From Pagrus major (Eukaryota; Chordata; Actinopteri; Spariformes; Sparidae): DNA of 64,000 bases. The translations under genes were made by a program, and so were the position numbers. Location: the NCBI RefSeq assembly GCF_040436345.1, contig NC_133236.1, positions 16,137,466 through 16,201,465 on the forward strand, given 5' to 3'. Every line of letters begins with the position of its first letter. The stretch's first letter is position 1. This document shows positions 17,901 to 30,544 of the stretch, piece after piece. The notes under the pieces are model-generated. The model was given only the letters and a program-made list of their open reading frames with translations. It had not been told where the DNA came from and searched no databases.

Positions 17901-19700
17901 TAGTATCAAGGCAATTTAGATCAAAATGTTGAAATATAATTACATATTTTTCAATACATCATTATTGAACTGCATTTCAATCATGTACCAGGTCATACAT
18001 GTTGTTGACCTTATCAATATCAATATAAATAGATGTATTAGAAAGTTAGTTCAGTCAGTTGGTTCAGTTACACTCACAGGACAAAAAAACAAATAGCAAA
18101 GTAAAAACGTATCGCTACTTAAGAATTAGTTTCTTTGGTGCAAGCTATTCTAATTAAGTGATGAGTAAATCACTACTTAATAAACAGCTGGTGCAACCAA
18201 CTCTAGGTCCTGGTGTTCATGGTCTCCAAGAATGTTTAAGAGATTGTTTGTGAGTAGGCATCTTTGAATACACTTTGTCAGTTTCTTGCCCGGTGTTAAT
18301 TCAGGAGATAAATACCACTCTGATGTCTGTATGATAAATATAAAGCAGCCACCAGCAGCCAGTTCGCTTAAGCTCAGCACAAAGACTGGAACCACGGGGA
18401 AACCAACCCAGTCGCCAGAATAAAATGTTGGCTCAAATTCAAATTCAATGGTTTTCAAGTTCAAATTTGTATGTGTCATACGTATCATATCACATTACAA
18501 GTATATGAGCTGAGTTTCATGTCGGGAGGTGAAGGGTATGTTGACAGTGTGACGGCTGCACAAGATGGCTGCCATGCCAGAGACCACCGAAGCTCATATT
18601 TCAACATCTTTAAGCATGAAACCACTGGATATTTTTCATGTCAGGACATTGTGCAGCCGTGTTTGTGGCAGCAAAACCGGATACTTTTAACAATATGTCA
18701 CAACAATGTCCAGCTTTAAGGTGTTGAGCAAGATATGTAAGGTTTCACCATATCGATGGTTTGCAGAAATGTTTATTCTGCAGTTGGGTTTGGACATAGC
18801 TAACTTGGCTCTGTCTAAACAAAATCCAACTATCAGCATCTCTCAAATTGATAATTAGGCCCTTTTTGTGTCACCCTGCTTCCAGTCTAAGCTATGCAAA
18901 CTAACAGACTGCTGGTTGTAGCCTGATATTTACCAAACTTTACAAAAAGAAAAAAAAGAAAAGCATATTTCCTAAAATGTCAAACTATCCTCTTAATGTT
19001 TTATTGGTGGTGTACAACCTTTTTAAGTGACATGAACAGCATTGTTGTTTTTCAACTAGCAGGAAACCAAATGAGTAGCAGGGATTGAAATTGAAATTCA
19101 TTCATGAATTTATTAAAATTTCTTTTGCCAGTTATTTATGATTCTGAGTCGTGACGGGCTGGAACGTATCCAAGCACGCATTGGCCAGAAGGCAGGGAAT
19201 CATGGACTGTCCATGTACCGTGGGGTAAAGTGTAAGAAACTACAAGGAAGAGCATGCAAACTCCATGATCTGGTACATCATTTTGAAGTTTAGTCACTGT
19301 TTTTCACTGAAGTCATCACATTCTCTCATTCATCATTAGCCTCTCAGATGGCTTCACTGTGATATCCATATGTGTAAGAACAGAAAAATGTGTTTACCAG
19401 TGCAATGTTTACGCTACAGCAGTGACAAAAAACGTATATTTGGGGTTTTCCAAACGCTTTTACATCTAACTGAAAGGTTCATAACAAGACATTTTTCCTC
19501 CATAGGTGACTGTTAGCATAAAGGCTTGTGTCATGCAAAGCACTGAACCCTTTATCATGTGTTAAGTAGATTAGTTTGTTTTCTTATGTACTCTTTCACT
19601 GAAGAATGCTCTGGGGTTCGTCTTTTTATATTTAAATGATTTTGTGGATTTTCAAGACTGTAGAGGCAGAAAGGATTTGTACTGTAAATAAAGTAGAGGC
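15000..19700 (+). other. Probable long 3' UTR / flank of tmem151b
   Basis: Noncoding region downstream of the stop. AATAAA motifs at 16128-16133 and 19687-19692 are candidate polyadenylation signals. A family B MITE interrupts at 17443-17726. Which signal is used cannot be decided from sequence. Confidence 0.4.
17443..17726 (+). repeat. MITE, family B
   Basis: The ends are near-inverted (AAAGGGGCACTGTGTAG ... acagtgcacctttaa). Internal blocks aacaagctgttctcagagga and gtttgaagctagaaaggtgg are shared with a second copy at 42008-42285 in the same orientation. Confidence 0.75.
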
Positions 19701-20559
19701 GAGAGGTTAGAATGACTGTCGAAGTGGATCTTGTGCTTAGCTGAATGTGTCATGCACACTTAGAGGTAAAAGAAGCAGGGAAGTTTCTGACGTGTTTGTT
19801 GAGTCACAAATGGCAATACAATCCATGTAAAATGTTTCAGGCAACAGCATCTTTGTGCTACTTTTTATTTACAATTTTGGATTATTTTCTCTCCCCTTAA
19901 AACCCATTTTTACATTTTTTAAATCATATTTGATACACTTTTATTTAACTGAAAATGTCAGAATGATTCGACTGATTTAGGATCAGGTGCACACACACAT
20001 AAACACAAACACGGGTGGTTAATGATAGCTAATACTGATCTGAAGAATATCAGGATTCTATCATATGTGGATTACTTTATGTACTTGTCCACCATCAATT
20101 TACTGAATAGCTTTGTCTCTTTTTCTATTATTCTAGAAAACAACTAGTTATTTTGCAAGACTAAAAACTAGGAAAATGTTACATTAATTACACTAGCAAA
20201 GGTGTTACTACTATACTATTAGCAAGTAGATATAGCTAAAAAAAACACGAGTCTGTATGTATTTCAACAACACCACAACCACAACGATGCCTTGATGTTA
20301 CATAAGGACTGAATACCAAATCTGTGTATCAAAAATGGTTAAAAGGCTCCTCAATAAACTGAAATGCTCACTAAAATATGTGTCAAAAATTACTTTATGA
20401 CAACTGTTGCCACATTGCAAAAGATTTCAGCATGCAATGCTTTGTGTATTGTAAATTTCTTCATCTTAAATGCTGATGAAATGTATCGTCACAGATTTTT
20501 GTCTCTGGTTTATATGCATGTTGTTTTGTTTAAAGTTGTGTTTGTAGCATTCACTGTAT

Positions 20560-20660
20560 AAAATATAGATGAAGCTTCCAGGTCTGAAAAGTGAGGCTCA
20601 CGCAAGAGCCATAACCTGCATTCTCTCTAATGGCCAGCAGGGGGCAACTCCACTACTTGC
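20560..20660. repeat. Short dispersed fish repeat
   Basis: The blocks tcactgtataaaatatagat and taatggccagcagggggcaa are typical of a common teleost interspersed element. Sequence between 19700 and 21310 is otherwise noncoding, with no supported gene. Confidence 0.45.
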
Positions 20661-21312
20661 CAAAACAAGTCTGATTGTATGTAAGCTTATAAGAAAATGA
20701 CCCTACTTCTCATTTGATTTATTACCTTAGTAAACAGTTTCCTAATGAGTTTATGTTCCCAATCGCTAGTTTCAGGTCTACTTCAACAAAGCAGGATGTT
20801 CATTTAGTAAATTATGGTCCCATTTAGAATAAAATAGAGTATGCTGTACAGCATGGCTACCTTGTGATTACCTCCTTAAGGGTCTCAGTATGATCCAATC
20901 AGGATAGAGGCTTAGTAATGCTTATCCTACCAAGCTCCACTCTCTGGTCCAAATATGGTCACTTCTGGCTCCAAAAAACAAGATGGTGATAGCCATTATC
21001 CCAAACTCGAGGCTTCAAAACACTAGTCCACAATTATCGGTCAGATATATCAGAATATATACCATCAAATATCAGAATGGACACAAAATGTGAAGCTGAC
21101 AAAGACAACGTGTCATAAGATAGATTTTTCCTTTCATGGAAACATGTTTAACAAATGGTCTATTGCGTGTTTTTTGTGCGTGTGTGATAAAATTGTGTTG
21201 AAAATTAGCTACATTAATTTAACATGCAAGGCTGGCATTTACTGCAACATGGCTAAATGAATACAGTGACAGTGCAATCAGTGATTTACCAGAATGGCAC
21301 TCAGTAGAGAGC

Positions 21313-21762
21313 ATACCTCTGCCAAGGCCCAACAGTCCCCTTTAGTTAACACAAACCTAATCCTATAAATAAGGCTTGATAGCCCTGTATCACTTTATAT
21401 ATTAGACCATCATGCTTAACCATGATATAAGATCACCAAATCTAGGATCTGAAACAAAAATGTACTCACTGATAGATACCAGCCAACTAAATATGCCTGA
21501 TTTCTTTGATCGACAGCCCTGACAAATTAACATAAGCGTTGAAAAACGTCCTGGCAATGTTAAAGAAAGTGAGAAAAAATTCCTGGTTATGTCCCTTTAT
21601 CTGAATCTGCAACAAGAGTTAATGGGATCTATTGTGGGCCAAGACCCATCCTATAGCCAAGTTTCATGGATATCTGTTCCGTCGGTTTTGTGTAAACCTG
21701 CTGACAAACCAACAAACAAACAGACATGGGTGAAAAGATCACCTCCTTGGTGGAGGTAATAA
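21313..21762. mobile_element. Non-autonomous element with CCTCTGCCAAGG / CCTTGGTGGAGG ends
   Basis: The left end catacctctgccaagg is inverted at the right end as ccttggtggaggtaat. The right part has the phrase tttcatggatatctgttccg and a run of aacaaac repeats, familiar from an abundant teleost element. It ends just before the tcte1 stop codon. Confidence 0.6.
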
Positions 21763-21796
21763 AGATGGGTTTGTATTCAAAAGGAGCTGCTGAGGT

Positions 21797-24700
21797 CTAC
21801 TTGGTTTTACTTTCTTGAGCAGGTCTCTTTTGCTCCAACTCCTGGTTGGTCCAAACCACCTGGTTTATGAAGGCAAGGCTCTGCTCATCAACCTCTGTCA
21901 GACGGATGTCACACTCTGTAATGCTGCTGTTGTGAGACATCGCCTCCTCCAGAGCTTTACCTCCATCCTGCACACACACAGGTAGGGAGAGAGAGAAATA
22001 AAACAAACACAGTTGGCAATGATGCATGCCCATGTTGAACACATCACAGGATGCCGTTCTGGGAAGGTCTGATGAGAGTCTTGACAACCTTGAAAAATCA
22101 CCCCTCAGCAAATCTCTCTGTCCCAAATAGCCCGCAATATCTGAGCTGCTTATTGTGAGTGTCACCAGTGTTTTATTATTGTGTCTGAAACAGGCGTTTC
22201 TATTTTTGTGGAGAGCAGACCAAGGTCACAGATATTGATTGAACTGAACGTTGCATTTCGGCTATGTGGGTGATTTTTGATCCTCCGCAGTATATTCCAA
22301 CGGAGATACATACTGTACAGTGAAATCTTGAAGAGCAGAGAGCATGAGAAGGAGAAAAATCTGATCTACCTCTCCTGGGGAAACAACACTTACTCAGCTT
22401 TCCATTATAGCATGTTTTCCACACATCTATGAATAATTGAAACTCCTTGTACTTTGTGTCTGCTACCTTCGCTAACTATGTCTACACAGGCACTAGCATG
22501 GTTTGGGAATGAAGAAAATCCAGCATCCACACACAGAAGGTTCATCTGCTGAGGAAATTTGATAATTTTTATACGAGAACTAGTTGCCATGTACATTGTT
22601 ATTGTAAAAACAAAACCTTTAAGGATTTTAAAGTTTTTGTTCACATTTCTTTTATACACTTTTTGGAAAAACAGATATTTCTATTTCCATACCATATCTT
22701 GAGAATATGATATCTGTCGATATATCACCAAATTCTGCTCTGTTTCCTCCATTATAAGGCAGTCAGGCTTTGAGGCGTGATAATAGATTTTCTACAGTTA
22801 GTTTGACGTTCTTTTCCAGATTTAATGCAGCTCAAAGTGCATCTAAGTGCAAGTATAGCTGAAGTTAAGGAAATACACATAGTCTCATGAAATTTATCCT
22901 AAATTGAGCTTGACAAGCTGGCACTGCAATATAACAAATCTGACTGTTAAGACTTTTAACCCTTTTTGATTTGAGTAACAACATGGTCTTTTCTCTGGCA
23001 CCCCCCTCAGGTAAAACTCACCACACCCAGGTTGTTGCAGGAGAGATTGATGCTCCTCAGGGTGCTATTCTGAAACAGCACTTTAGACAGTGCAATAGCA
23101 GTAGGTGCTGTCGCCTCATTGCCTTCCAGGTGCAGGCGACGCAGGACGTTGTTGCTCAGCAAGGCCTTGCCAATTGCCTCACCCCCTTCGTCTCGCAGAC
23201 GGTTGAGACGCAGGTTCAGTGACAAAAGGGTGGAGTTCTTGGACAAAGCATTTGCTATAGCTTTGGCTCCCGGGCCTGTAATATTGTTGTCACACATGTT
23301 CAGGATCTCCAGTTTACTCCTATTGAGCAGTTTGCCGATGGCCCTGGCTCCTTTGTCTCCGATCAAGTTGTGAGAAAAGTTGAGCTCCCTCAGGGACGGG
23401 TGGTCCAAAAGGTGTTTCACCAGCACCCTGCACTGTTTGTCTTCAATGTGGCTTTGATGGAGCCTTAGAAGCTGTAGAAACAGGTTTTGCGAAGATTAGC
23501 AAGGTTATGTGATGTATTGCAGAAAGAATTTGATCACTAAGAGTACAGATAAGTATGAAAGCACATTTCCACCAGTTAAAGAGAAAAAAATTAACGAAAA
23601 AAAACAACATAATTATGGGATGGAAATTTGGAATAATGATAAAAAGTCAAATTATGAGATAAATGTTGACTTTAGTCTCATCATTTTGACTTTCTAATGT
23701 AATAATTATGACTTTAATTTTATAGTTACGACTTTCTTTCTTCAGTGTGCACTGTGTTTCTTCAACTGTTGGTTTGGCAAAAGAAGCAGTCTAAATTATC
23801 GCATGGGAGATTCTGGAGGGCATTTTTTCATTATTTTCTGCTATATTATAGACGATTCATCAAAACAATTATCAACCGTTTAATCAATCATAAGTTGCTG
23901 CCCTACAATCAACTGCAATAATCTTGTTTACTGTTCCCATATCATGCACAGAAACCAGTAGCAGATATATGCCATGTTCTCCAGCAGTGATAAATTACTG
24001 TGACAAAAATGTTGTGGCAAATAGTGACTTATTTAGGTTGCAGCCAGAGGCTCTGCTGTCTTTTCTTTGACATTAATCAAGCATGAATTTAATGCTTGGG
24101 TACTGCCAACAACAATTTCCCTGTTTCATGTCATCCGGGACTGTAAAATGTCTGTAAATGATGCTTTGTTACTGGCAAGAAAGTCAGAAGTGCTGAATTA
24201 CAACAAACAAACATCCTCCAGACAATCGGAGCTACAAAATGCTGCATTTTATCAGCAGGAATCAATATTCACCTTTAGAGTCTTACAGGACTTCAGGGCC
24301 TTGGCGAGGGACTCACAATCTCTGTCGGTCATCTCAAACATCTTCCATTCAAAGTTCATACCGCATTGTTTGACCCTGTACACCAAATGGAGCTCTTCCA
24401 GGTTCGTCAGCTTGTTGAGCAGGATGTTAAAGTCAAAGTGGTCCATAGACGGGCCATCATACTCATTGTCACTCGCCAACTCTGAGCCATATTCCTCTTC
24501 CTCCTCCTCCTCCTGGGGCTCCTTGACAGGCGGCAGGAGTTGGGAGATGTCCAGCCTCTTCACATAGTTCTTACAAAGAGGCACCATCGCGAGAACTGTC
24601 TTTGTCTCTGTAACATCTGGGATAAAAAGCTCAATAATGTTCTCCAAGTATCTCTCAAAGAACATTCGTTTCCAGCTGTGGCCATAATGAGAGACGTCAC

Positions 24701-25092
24701 AAAGGTCCCACCGCTGCTCGCAGCATCGCTTCCAGTAAACACCGTCGCTGATCAGGTTGGATGTCACCCGCAGTGGCAGGGAAGTAGGCAACCTCTCCTG
24801 CACAAAGTCTTTCTGGATGGGTGTGAGATCTTCAAATATGGGCTTTTCTGTAACAGGTTTGCATAAAGTTCAATTCATATTATGAGTGAGTGTGTAAAAG
24901 TGGGGATGATAATGGCACTAGAAACAAAAGCATACCCTCAAAGTTTTTCACGATGCTCTGCAGGCAGAGGTTTGATAAAAAGGGTACTATAGCCAGGGAC
25001 CAGTTTGGATCCTCGGCAATGATCCTCCTCATCTTACTGTAGTCTTCAGCTGGGTTGAGTTTGGATCCTGGAGAATAAGTGGACCTGGGCAT
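21797..25092 (-). CDS. tcte1: T-complex-associated testis-expressed 1 / dynein regulatory complex subunit 5
   Basis: LRR subunit of the nexin-dynein regulatory complex of motile cilia and sperm flagella. Coding exons on the minus strand are 24936-25092 (ATG at 25092), 24273-24847, 23022-23471 and 21797-21967 (TAG). All junctions are GT/AG and the phases agree, giving 450 residues (human about 500; the N-terminus is shorter here). Family landmarks are MRRIIAEDPNWSLAIVPFL near the N-terminus, HSWKRMFFERYLEN, and a Glu run at residues ~163-170. A tandem RNI-type LRR block lies at residues ~245-395 (LRELNFSHNLIGDKGARAIG, LLSLNLRLNRLRDEGGEAIG, LRSINLSCNNLG). A noncoding first exon probably ends at 25466 (donor GTAAGTATA) and joins at 25112. 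That join would create a four-codon upstream ORF (ATG AAA ATA GGA TAG) before the main ATG. Confidence 0.93.
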
Positions 25093-25844
25093 TGTTGTTT
25101 GCAGTCTATCCTCTGCTTAAAAAGAAGACACATAAAATAACACATTAAACATTCCAGAGATTGTTGATGGGTTCTTGATTATTTTCTGGCTTGGATATGT
25201 GGTGACAGTTTGCTTGAGTACATTCAACGCCAAAATAAATTGTTACTGAATATTTATGAACAATAGCCACTAAGCTAACTTTAGCCGCTAGCTAAAACGG
25301 TGCCGAAAGTAAGTTAGCTAAGAGTAACATTTAGCTCAACAGACCCTCATATATTTAGTTTAACGTCCTTGACCCTCATGTTAGCTTAAATGCCACTATT
25401 TTACAACTATGAAAACCAATGAAAAACATCTTAAAAGTGATAAATATATAGAAACATATACTTACATTTTCATACCGTTTAGCCACACACACGTTCAAAC
25501 GTCGTAGTACGCTGCTCTAGCCTTCACCTGTCTCCTTGGTAACAGAACGCTCTGTGCTTACTTCTCTTAACCCGGGAAATTTGAGAACTCAGCCCTGAAC
25601 GCTACCTAACGGCCAGTGTGCTGTACGGTACGTCGAGGATAAACATGCTGTGACTATCAAACGCTTTTATTTTATCAGAGTTTGCCACTTTTGAAAACAA
25701 AAGATGGAGAAATCGTGAGTTTCCTTGTCAGGACTTTGACTCAACGGGATCTTTGTATACATTTAACTGTCAGGAAAGCGGAATTTCCGACGTCCGTGGA
25801 AGGTATCATACGTTTTCCTCACCTTACTCGCTGTGTGTTATACA

Positions 25845-26060
25845 GTGATGGAGTGTAACTAAGTACATTTACTTAAGTACAATTTTGAGGTACTTGTACT
25901 TTACTTGAGTGTTTCTGTTTTCTGATACATAATACTTCCACTCTACCACATTTCAGAAGGTAGCCTACATATTGTACTTTTTACTCCACTAAATTAATTT
26001 AATAACTTTAATTACTAGTTACTTTTCAGATTGCATGCTGCATCAGAGCCAAAGTAGAGG
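25845..26060. repeat. Dispersed fish repeat (TAACTAAGTACATTTACT type)
   Basis: The string gtgatggagtgtaactaagt followed by acttaagtac / gtacttgtactttacttgag and ttactccactaaattaattt is a hallmark of a very common percomorph element. A more degenerate relative lies at about 50440-50760. Confidence 0.7.
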
Positions 26061-26309
26061 GTTTTTAAATTAGTGTATTTTATCTGCAATTGGATAAAAA
26101 CAATGGTGAATCCAAAACTCGGAAAAATGCTAAATATTGGATGGATAATCAACCAACTCACAGTATACAGTAAAAACATACATGTAAATATATGTATAAT
26201 TTAATTTTACTTGTAGATTTATCGCTTAAAACTTACTTAACTTTTTTTAACTTTGCTTTTCAGAAATACTATTCTAACACTGAATATCCCAGTGGTAAAT
26301 ATGTATACG

Positions 26310-26524
26310 TACACTACTCAAAATTAGTCAAGGATATTGGAATGTGGGTGCATATATGCATGTGCATGGATATGCAATAAAAGTCAAGTGAAATGTGCTG
26401 CATTATTTTTGGGGGCCAAATATATTACCAAAACACAAAATAAAATTTAAGATGTGTTACAAAATAAACAATCAATTGAAAAACAAAAATATCCCATTAT
26501 CCCTGACTAATTTTGAGTAGTGTA
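26310..26524. mobile_element. Tc1/mariner-type MITE with TA target duplication
   Basis: The ends are TA-CACTACTCAAAATTAGTCA and its inverted match TGACTAATTTTGAGTAGTG-TA. The inverted repeats run about 30-35 bp with a few mismatches, and the element is 215 bp including both TA dinucleotides. No coding capacity. Confidence 0.75.
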
Positions 26525-29400
26525 CAATTGAATGTGCATAAAGCTTAAAGTTGCATATTATATGGCAGGTATTTGACAACATTAAGAAACTAACTTAACA
26601 CTATTTTTTTATAGTGCAGCAGACATATAAGATTCATTAATTAACTTATTCAAAGTTGAAATATAATGTCGAAAACTGATGCATTTTTAAATGCTAGACA
26701 GATGTCTGTCCATATGCTGATTTGAATACGACACAACTTCCCCACAAACACAAGAATAAAATACAGAATTTGAACATTTTGCAAAAATGAATTCATTCTT
26801 GAACGTAAAGGCAGTGTTATGTAAATGCAGGAATAAAAGAGAGTTGCCTGCAGATGAGCACAAAATTAACATTAGACTGCTAATTATTTAATCACAGTAT
26901 ATATCTCATCAGTTGGACATAAAAAGAGATGTTATATGAGTGTGTGTTTTGAGGTCTGTGTGACATCACTGTTTACAAGAGGCTGCTGGGTAGAGCCTGA
27001 TCATGCTGTGAAGAACATTTGGAGTCCACAAAACTGACAGATGGACCACGGATATGGATCATGGGCCTTTTGGACACGAGCACGCTGTGAATCCATCTTT
27101 CTTACAAAACAACAACACAGAACAGGTGCACGGTGACAGTGTAGCGGGTCAGAAATCAGTAGAGACTGCATGAAAAACAAGCAAAAAAGTACAGTAAATA
27201 TGATTTTCCCCATTCCCCAATCAAATCTGCTGTGAAGATAAATTAAAATTCTGCTTGCTGGTTGCTTGTTCAAGCTTTAACATATCAGAAAATAATTTAA
27301 AATGTCCACAACTTCCCAAATCCCAAGGCAATCTATTCCAATTTATTTTCAAAAAACAGCACAAAAACCCAAAGATATTTGGTTTACTATAATATGTCAA
27401 AGAAAAACATCAAATCTACACATTTAAGAAACTGGAACCAGTACATTTTGGGCATTTTTTGCTCTAAAACACGTCTGAAACCATCAATAGTTGCAGCTTA
27501 TTTTGCTGCCTATCAGTATTGTAATTTCAGCTTGAGCTACTTTCATGCATCATTCATAGGTAACTCGTTCACATGTGGATGGAGGCAGGGAGGTGATGCA
27601 GCAAAAAAATGACTCCTATGAAGGGCTGGCCAAGAGAGAGGGAGGGAGGGAGGGATGGCTGTAACTGGCATCATAAGGTTGCATCAAGAGTGGGATGGAG
27701 GGTCGGACGGAGGAATGAGAGGCTCCAACTGTAGCCCCGAGGCAGTCCATCACTGTCGTCCTCGTGTAATACGTCCTGACAGACACACGCTTCCTTCGTA
27801 CTCTGGCTTTAATGGACTGGCGTGACATCAGCCATCCCCAGCACAGGAGGCAAACTCTCTCTGTGAGCTGTTGTTCCAGTGCACTCGAGTCAGTGTGGGA
27901 TGAATCACCGTGTTGGGTGTCCCTGAATATGCAAAAAACAATAATAAAAAGAACTGTACAGGTTCACTGATCAGCTCAATAATCATTGAACACATAATAA
28001 TGATTGACTTATTGATTGATCGGTGAACTTATAAATGAATCCCCAAAAATACAGTGTGTGTGGAAATTTGTTTGCATTTCTGTTCGCAATTAATCAATCA
28101 AACTTTATTTATATAGCACCTTTCAAACAAATCAAAATGCATTTCAAAGTGCTTTACAAGTGACAGAAAAAAGAACATGGATTCTTACATCACAAGTGCT
28201 TTTTCTAGCACAATGTAACAACCATGTTGACAGTTTCAGAGTACTTCTTCAGTGAATTTTCATCTTTTTAGTCAGTAATGAAAAGGGAGTAATCTCTCAC
28301 AAGTCATATAGTAAAATCCTGGTAATACCCTGCAAACAGACAAGAGAGAAAGTGCTCCGGTGGTGTGCGTTACCAGGTAAGGATTGATGTCATTTTTCAA
28401 CTTAAATAGAAACATTGCCATAGTTTCCAAAGTAAATCAAGGTACATTTTGTGGCACTTTGAGCACAACAAGCGGAGTGTCCCATTTAGTTCCATTACTT
28501 TAAGAGAAGGCAGACATCTCTACAGCTGATATCTCCAAAGCTCAAACCAAAACAATCTAGATGAATAAATCGCACTACAGGTAAGAGGAAAAATGTGTAT
28601 TTTTGATTTTGGGATGAACTGACCCCATGATCATTATGAAGTAGTAGTATTGTGTACGTTCAAACCTTTTTAAATGTATAATGTGCTCATTCATTAGAGG
28701 CATATCAGGAAAAGAAAAAGTGTTACTGACAGCATCAATAATGGCTGTTCTTCAAGTGCCCCAGTAAACCATGACAATGAAGCAGCAAGAACAACATCGG
28801 GACCCAGAAGCTGAAGCAGCTAAATGGAATTCAGCCATGATCATGTCTTTTATTTATTTACATCTTTGTGATTTCTACTCTTACAAGTCAAAATGTCTTT
28901 TAAGTAAAATGCTAATCTATTATCTGCCCAAGAACTGTGACTGAAAAGGTGTAGCTGGATCCTCTGTCAATATTTGAGAGAAGCATCTGCAGGTGCTTGT
29001 CATCTCCTCCTGGTGTCAGCAGGTGGAGCTGGGGCCTTGTTGATGTGACATCACATGAAGACCATAAGTTTCTGTGCTGCTCCATAAAACCTCCAGGTCT
29101 GATTTCACAGAGGCACAAAGACTGAAGAAAGCCTCAGAGTGGAACAACCGTGAGAACGTATCTGAAAAATAAGAATTTTAGGCTAATTTTATTTGTTTAT
29201 TGTTTATTTTCTTAATTTATGTTTGTGTGAGACATCATATGATTATTTAACAATCGGTTGATAATAAATAATAGAAAATAAATAACCAGGAAATGACTGA
29301 ATGTGAAGCTGAATGTATGTAATTTTGTTTCCATTATTATGACATACTTAAAGCATGATTGTAAAACATCTGCAGGGATTTTCTTGCTGAAATAGTTTCA
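26525..29400. other. Intergenic, tcte1 to tandem unit A
   Basis: No exon could be supported. A SINE/LINE-tail-like block (caaactttatttatatagca.. to ..aaagtgctttacaa) lies at 28091-28170, a family A fragment at 27345-27475, and GGGA-rich low-complexity DNA at 27630-27655. Small ORFs at 27616-27828 and 28912-29118 have no recognisable features. Confidence 0.5.
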
Positions 29401-30249
29401 GATACTCATCAATTATTTTATCAGAACAACCTGTATACATTTGTCATTTTAAAAGTCTAAATGGACTTTTCATGGCTGTTTTCGCCTAGTTATATCCAAT
29501 CCAACACTGCTGTCATGTCCACTAACCCAGAGGGACAAGAACTCTTGTTAGCTTAAAGTCATCAACTTTTTTTTTCTTAATTTCTTTAACAAAATCAAGT
29601 AATCTGCGTTATTATTAGCCTTGATTTCTTTATTTCGCCTGTGTTTCTTTGCAGAACTGTGTGGACCGTCATATTGAAATGTTATCAAGACATAGGCCTA
29701 CATCAAGCACACTAATAGGGCAAACACATTTATATACAACAATGGGATTAATATATAAACAACATTAATACAGAGCCCCTGGAGTCCCAAAAGCTTATAT
29801 TTTGTGACAGGATTCATCTTTTGTGCGCACAAGTAAAATCAATATTGTGCTCGAAATGTGTAGCCTAGATTTTTTCTTCCCAACCCCGAAATAAACTGAA
29901 ATAGCAACAATGATCAAGTCGAGATAATTTGGCCAGGACGGCCGAAAATGCAGGTTATGTCCTGTGTGTGTGTGTGTGTGTGTGTGTGTTTATCTACAGC
30001 TGTGCTTAAAGGGCGCACTGAATTTACCCTGGCATTAATAGTGACGTGACAGACGCGCCAGGACAATGACATGAATTCACCTCTTCTATTTTTTGAATAT
30101 GAACATACGTTATTGATCCTATTAGACTGATTGATTTATTGATTGATTGATTGGTTGATCAGTGTGAGTGGAAATTGTTCGCATTTTCTGTTTGCTATCT
30201 GTAACTATTTGGTGGTATTACTGCAACTTCACTTCCGCCAAAATGTGTA

Positions 30250-30420
30250 TGTGCCGCACGTGTCCGTGTGCGCATGCGCGTGTTTGTGTGTGTCCGGTGC
30301 GCGCTTTGATTTGCTTTGATGTGCTTTGATGTGCTTTGATGATGTGCTTTGATCAAAGCTAAATAGTGACGTCATAGAATCTTGGATGCATAAATACTAA
30401 TGCAGGTTCATAAAAGCTAC
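30250..30420 (+). promoter_or_regulatory. Compact promoter of long ORF A: E-box, NRF1, six TCF/LEF-type sites, CRE, TATA-like boxes
   Basis: In order: CACGTG at 30257-30262; GCGCATGCGC (NRF1-type) at 30270-30279; CTTTGAT at 30304, 30314, 30324, 30334 and 30347 plus the inverted ATCAAAG at 30352; a perfect CRE TGACGTCA at 30367-30374; TATA-like CATAAATA at 30389 and CATAAAAG at 30409. The translation start follows at 30545. Site identities are consensus matches; use in vivo is inferred. Confidence 0.6.
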
Positions 30421-30544
30421 TTTTAGTTTTTACTAAAAACAGGTGCTGACCAGAACAGACCACACGCAGGAACCACAGCTAGAAACTACACATAACTGGA
30501 CAATTTTTAGCAAGTTTCAAACCAACTTAACGAAAGAAAAAGAC

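Noticed and set aside
30120-30170. attgattgattgattgg run upstream of the long ORF as a CRISPR or origin-like repeat
   Set aside because: A simple tetranucleotide repeat in vertebrate intergenic DNA; no spacer structure.
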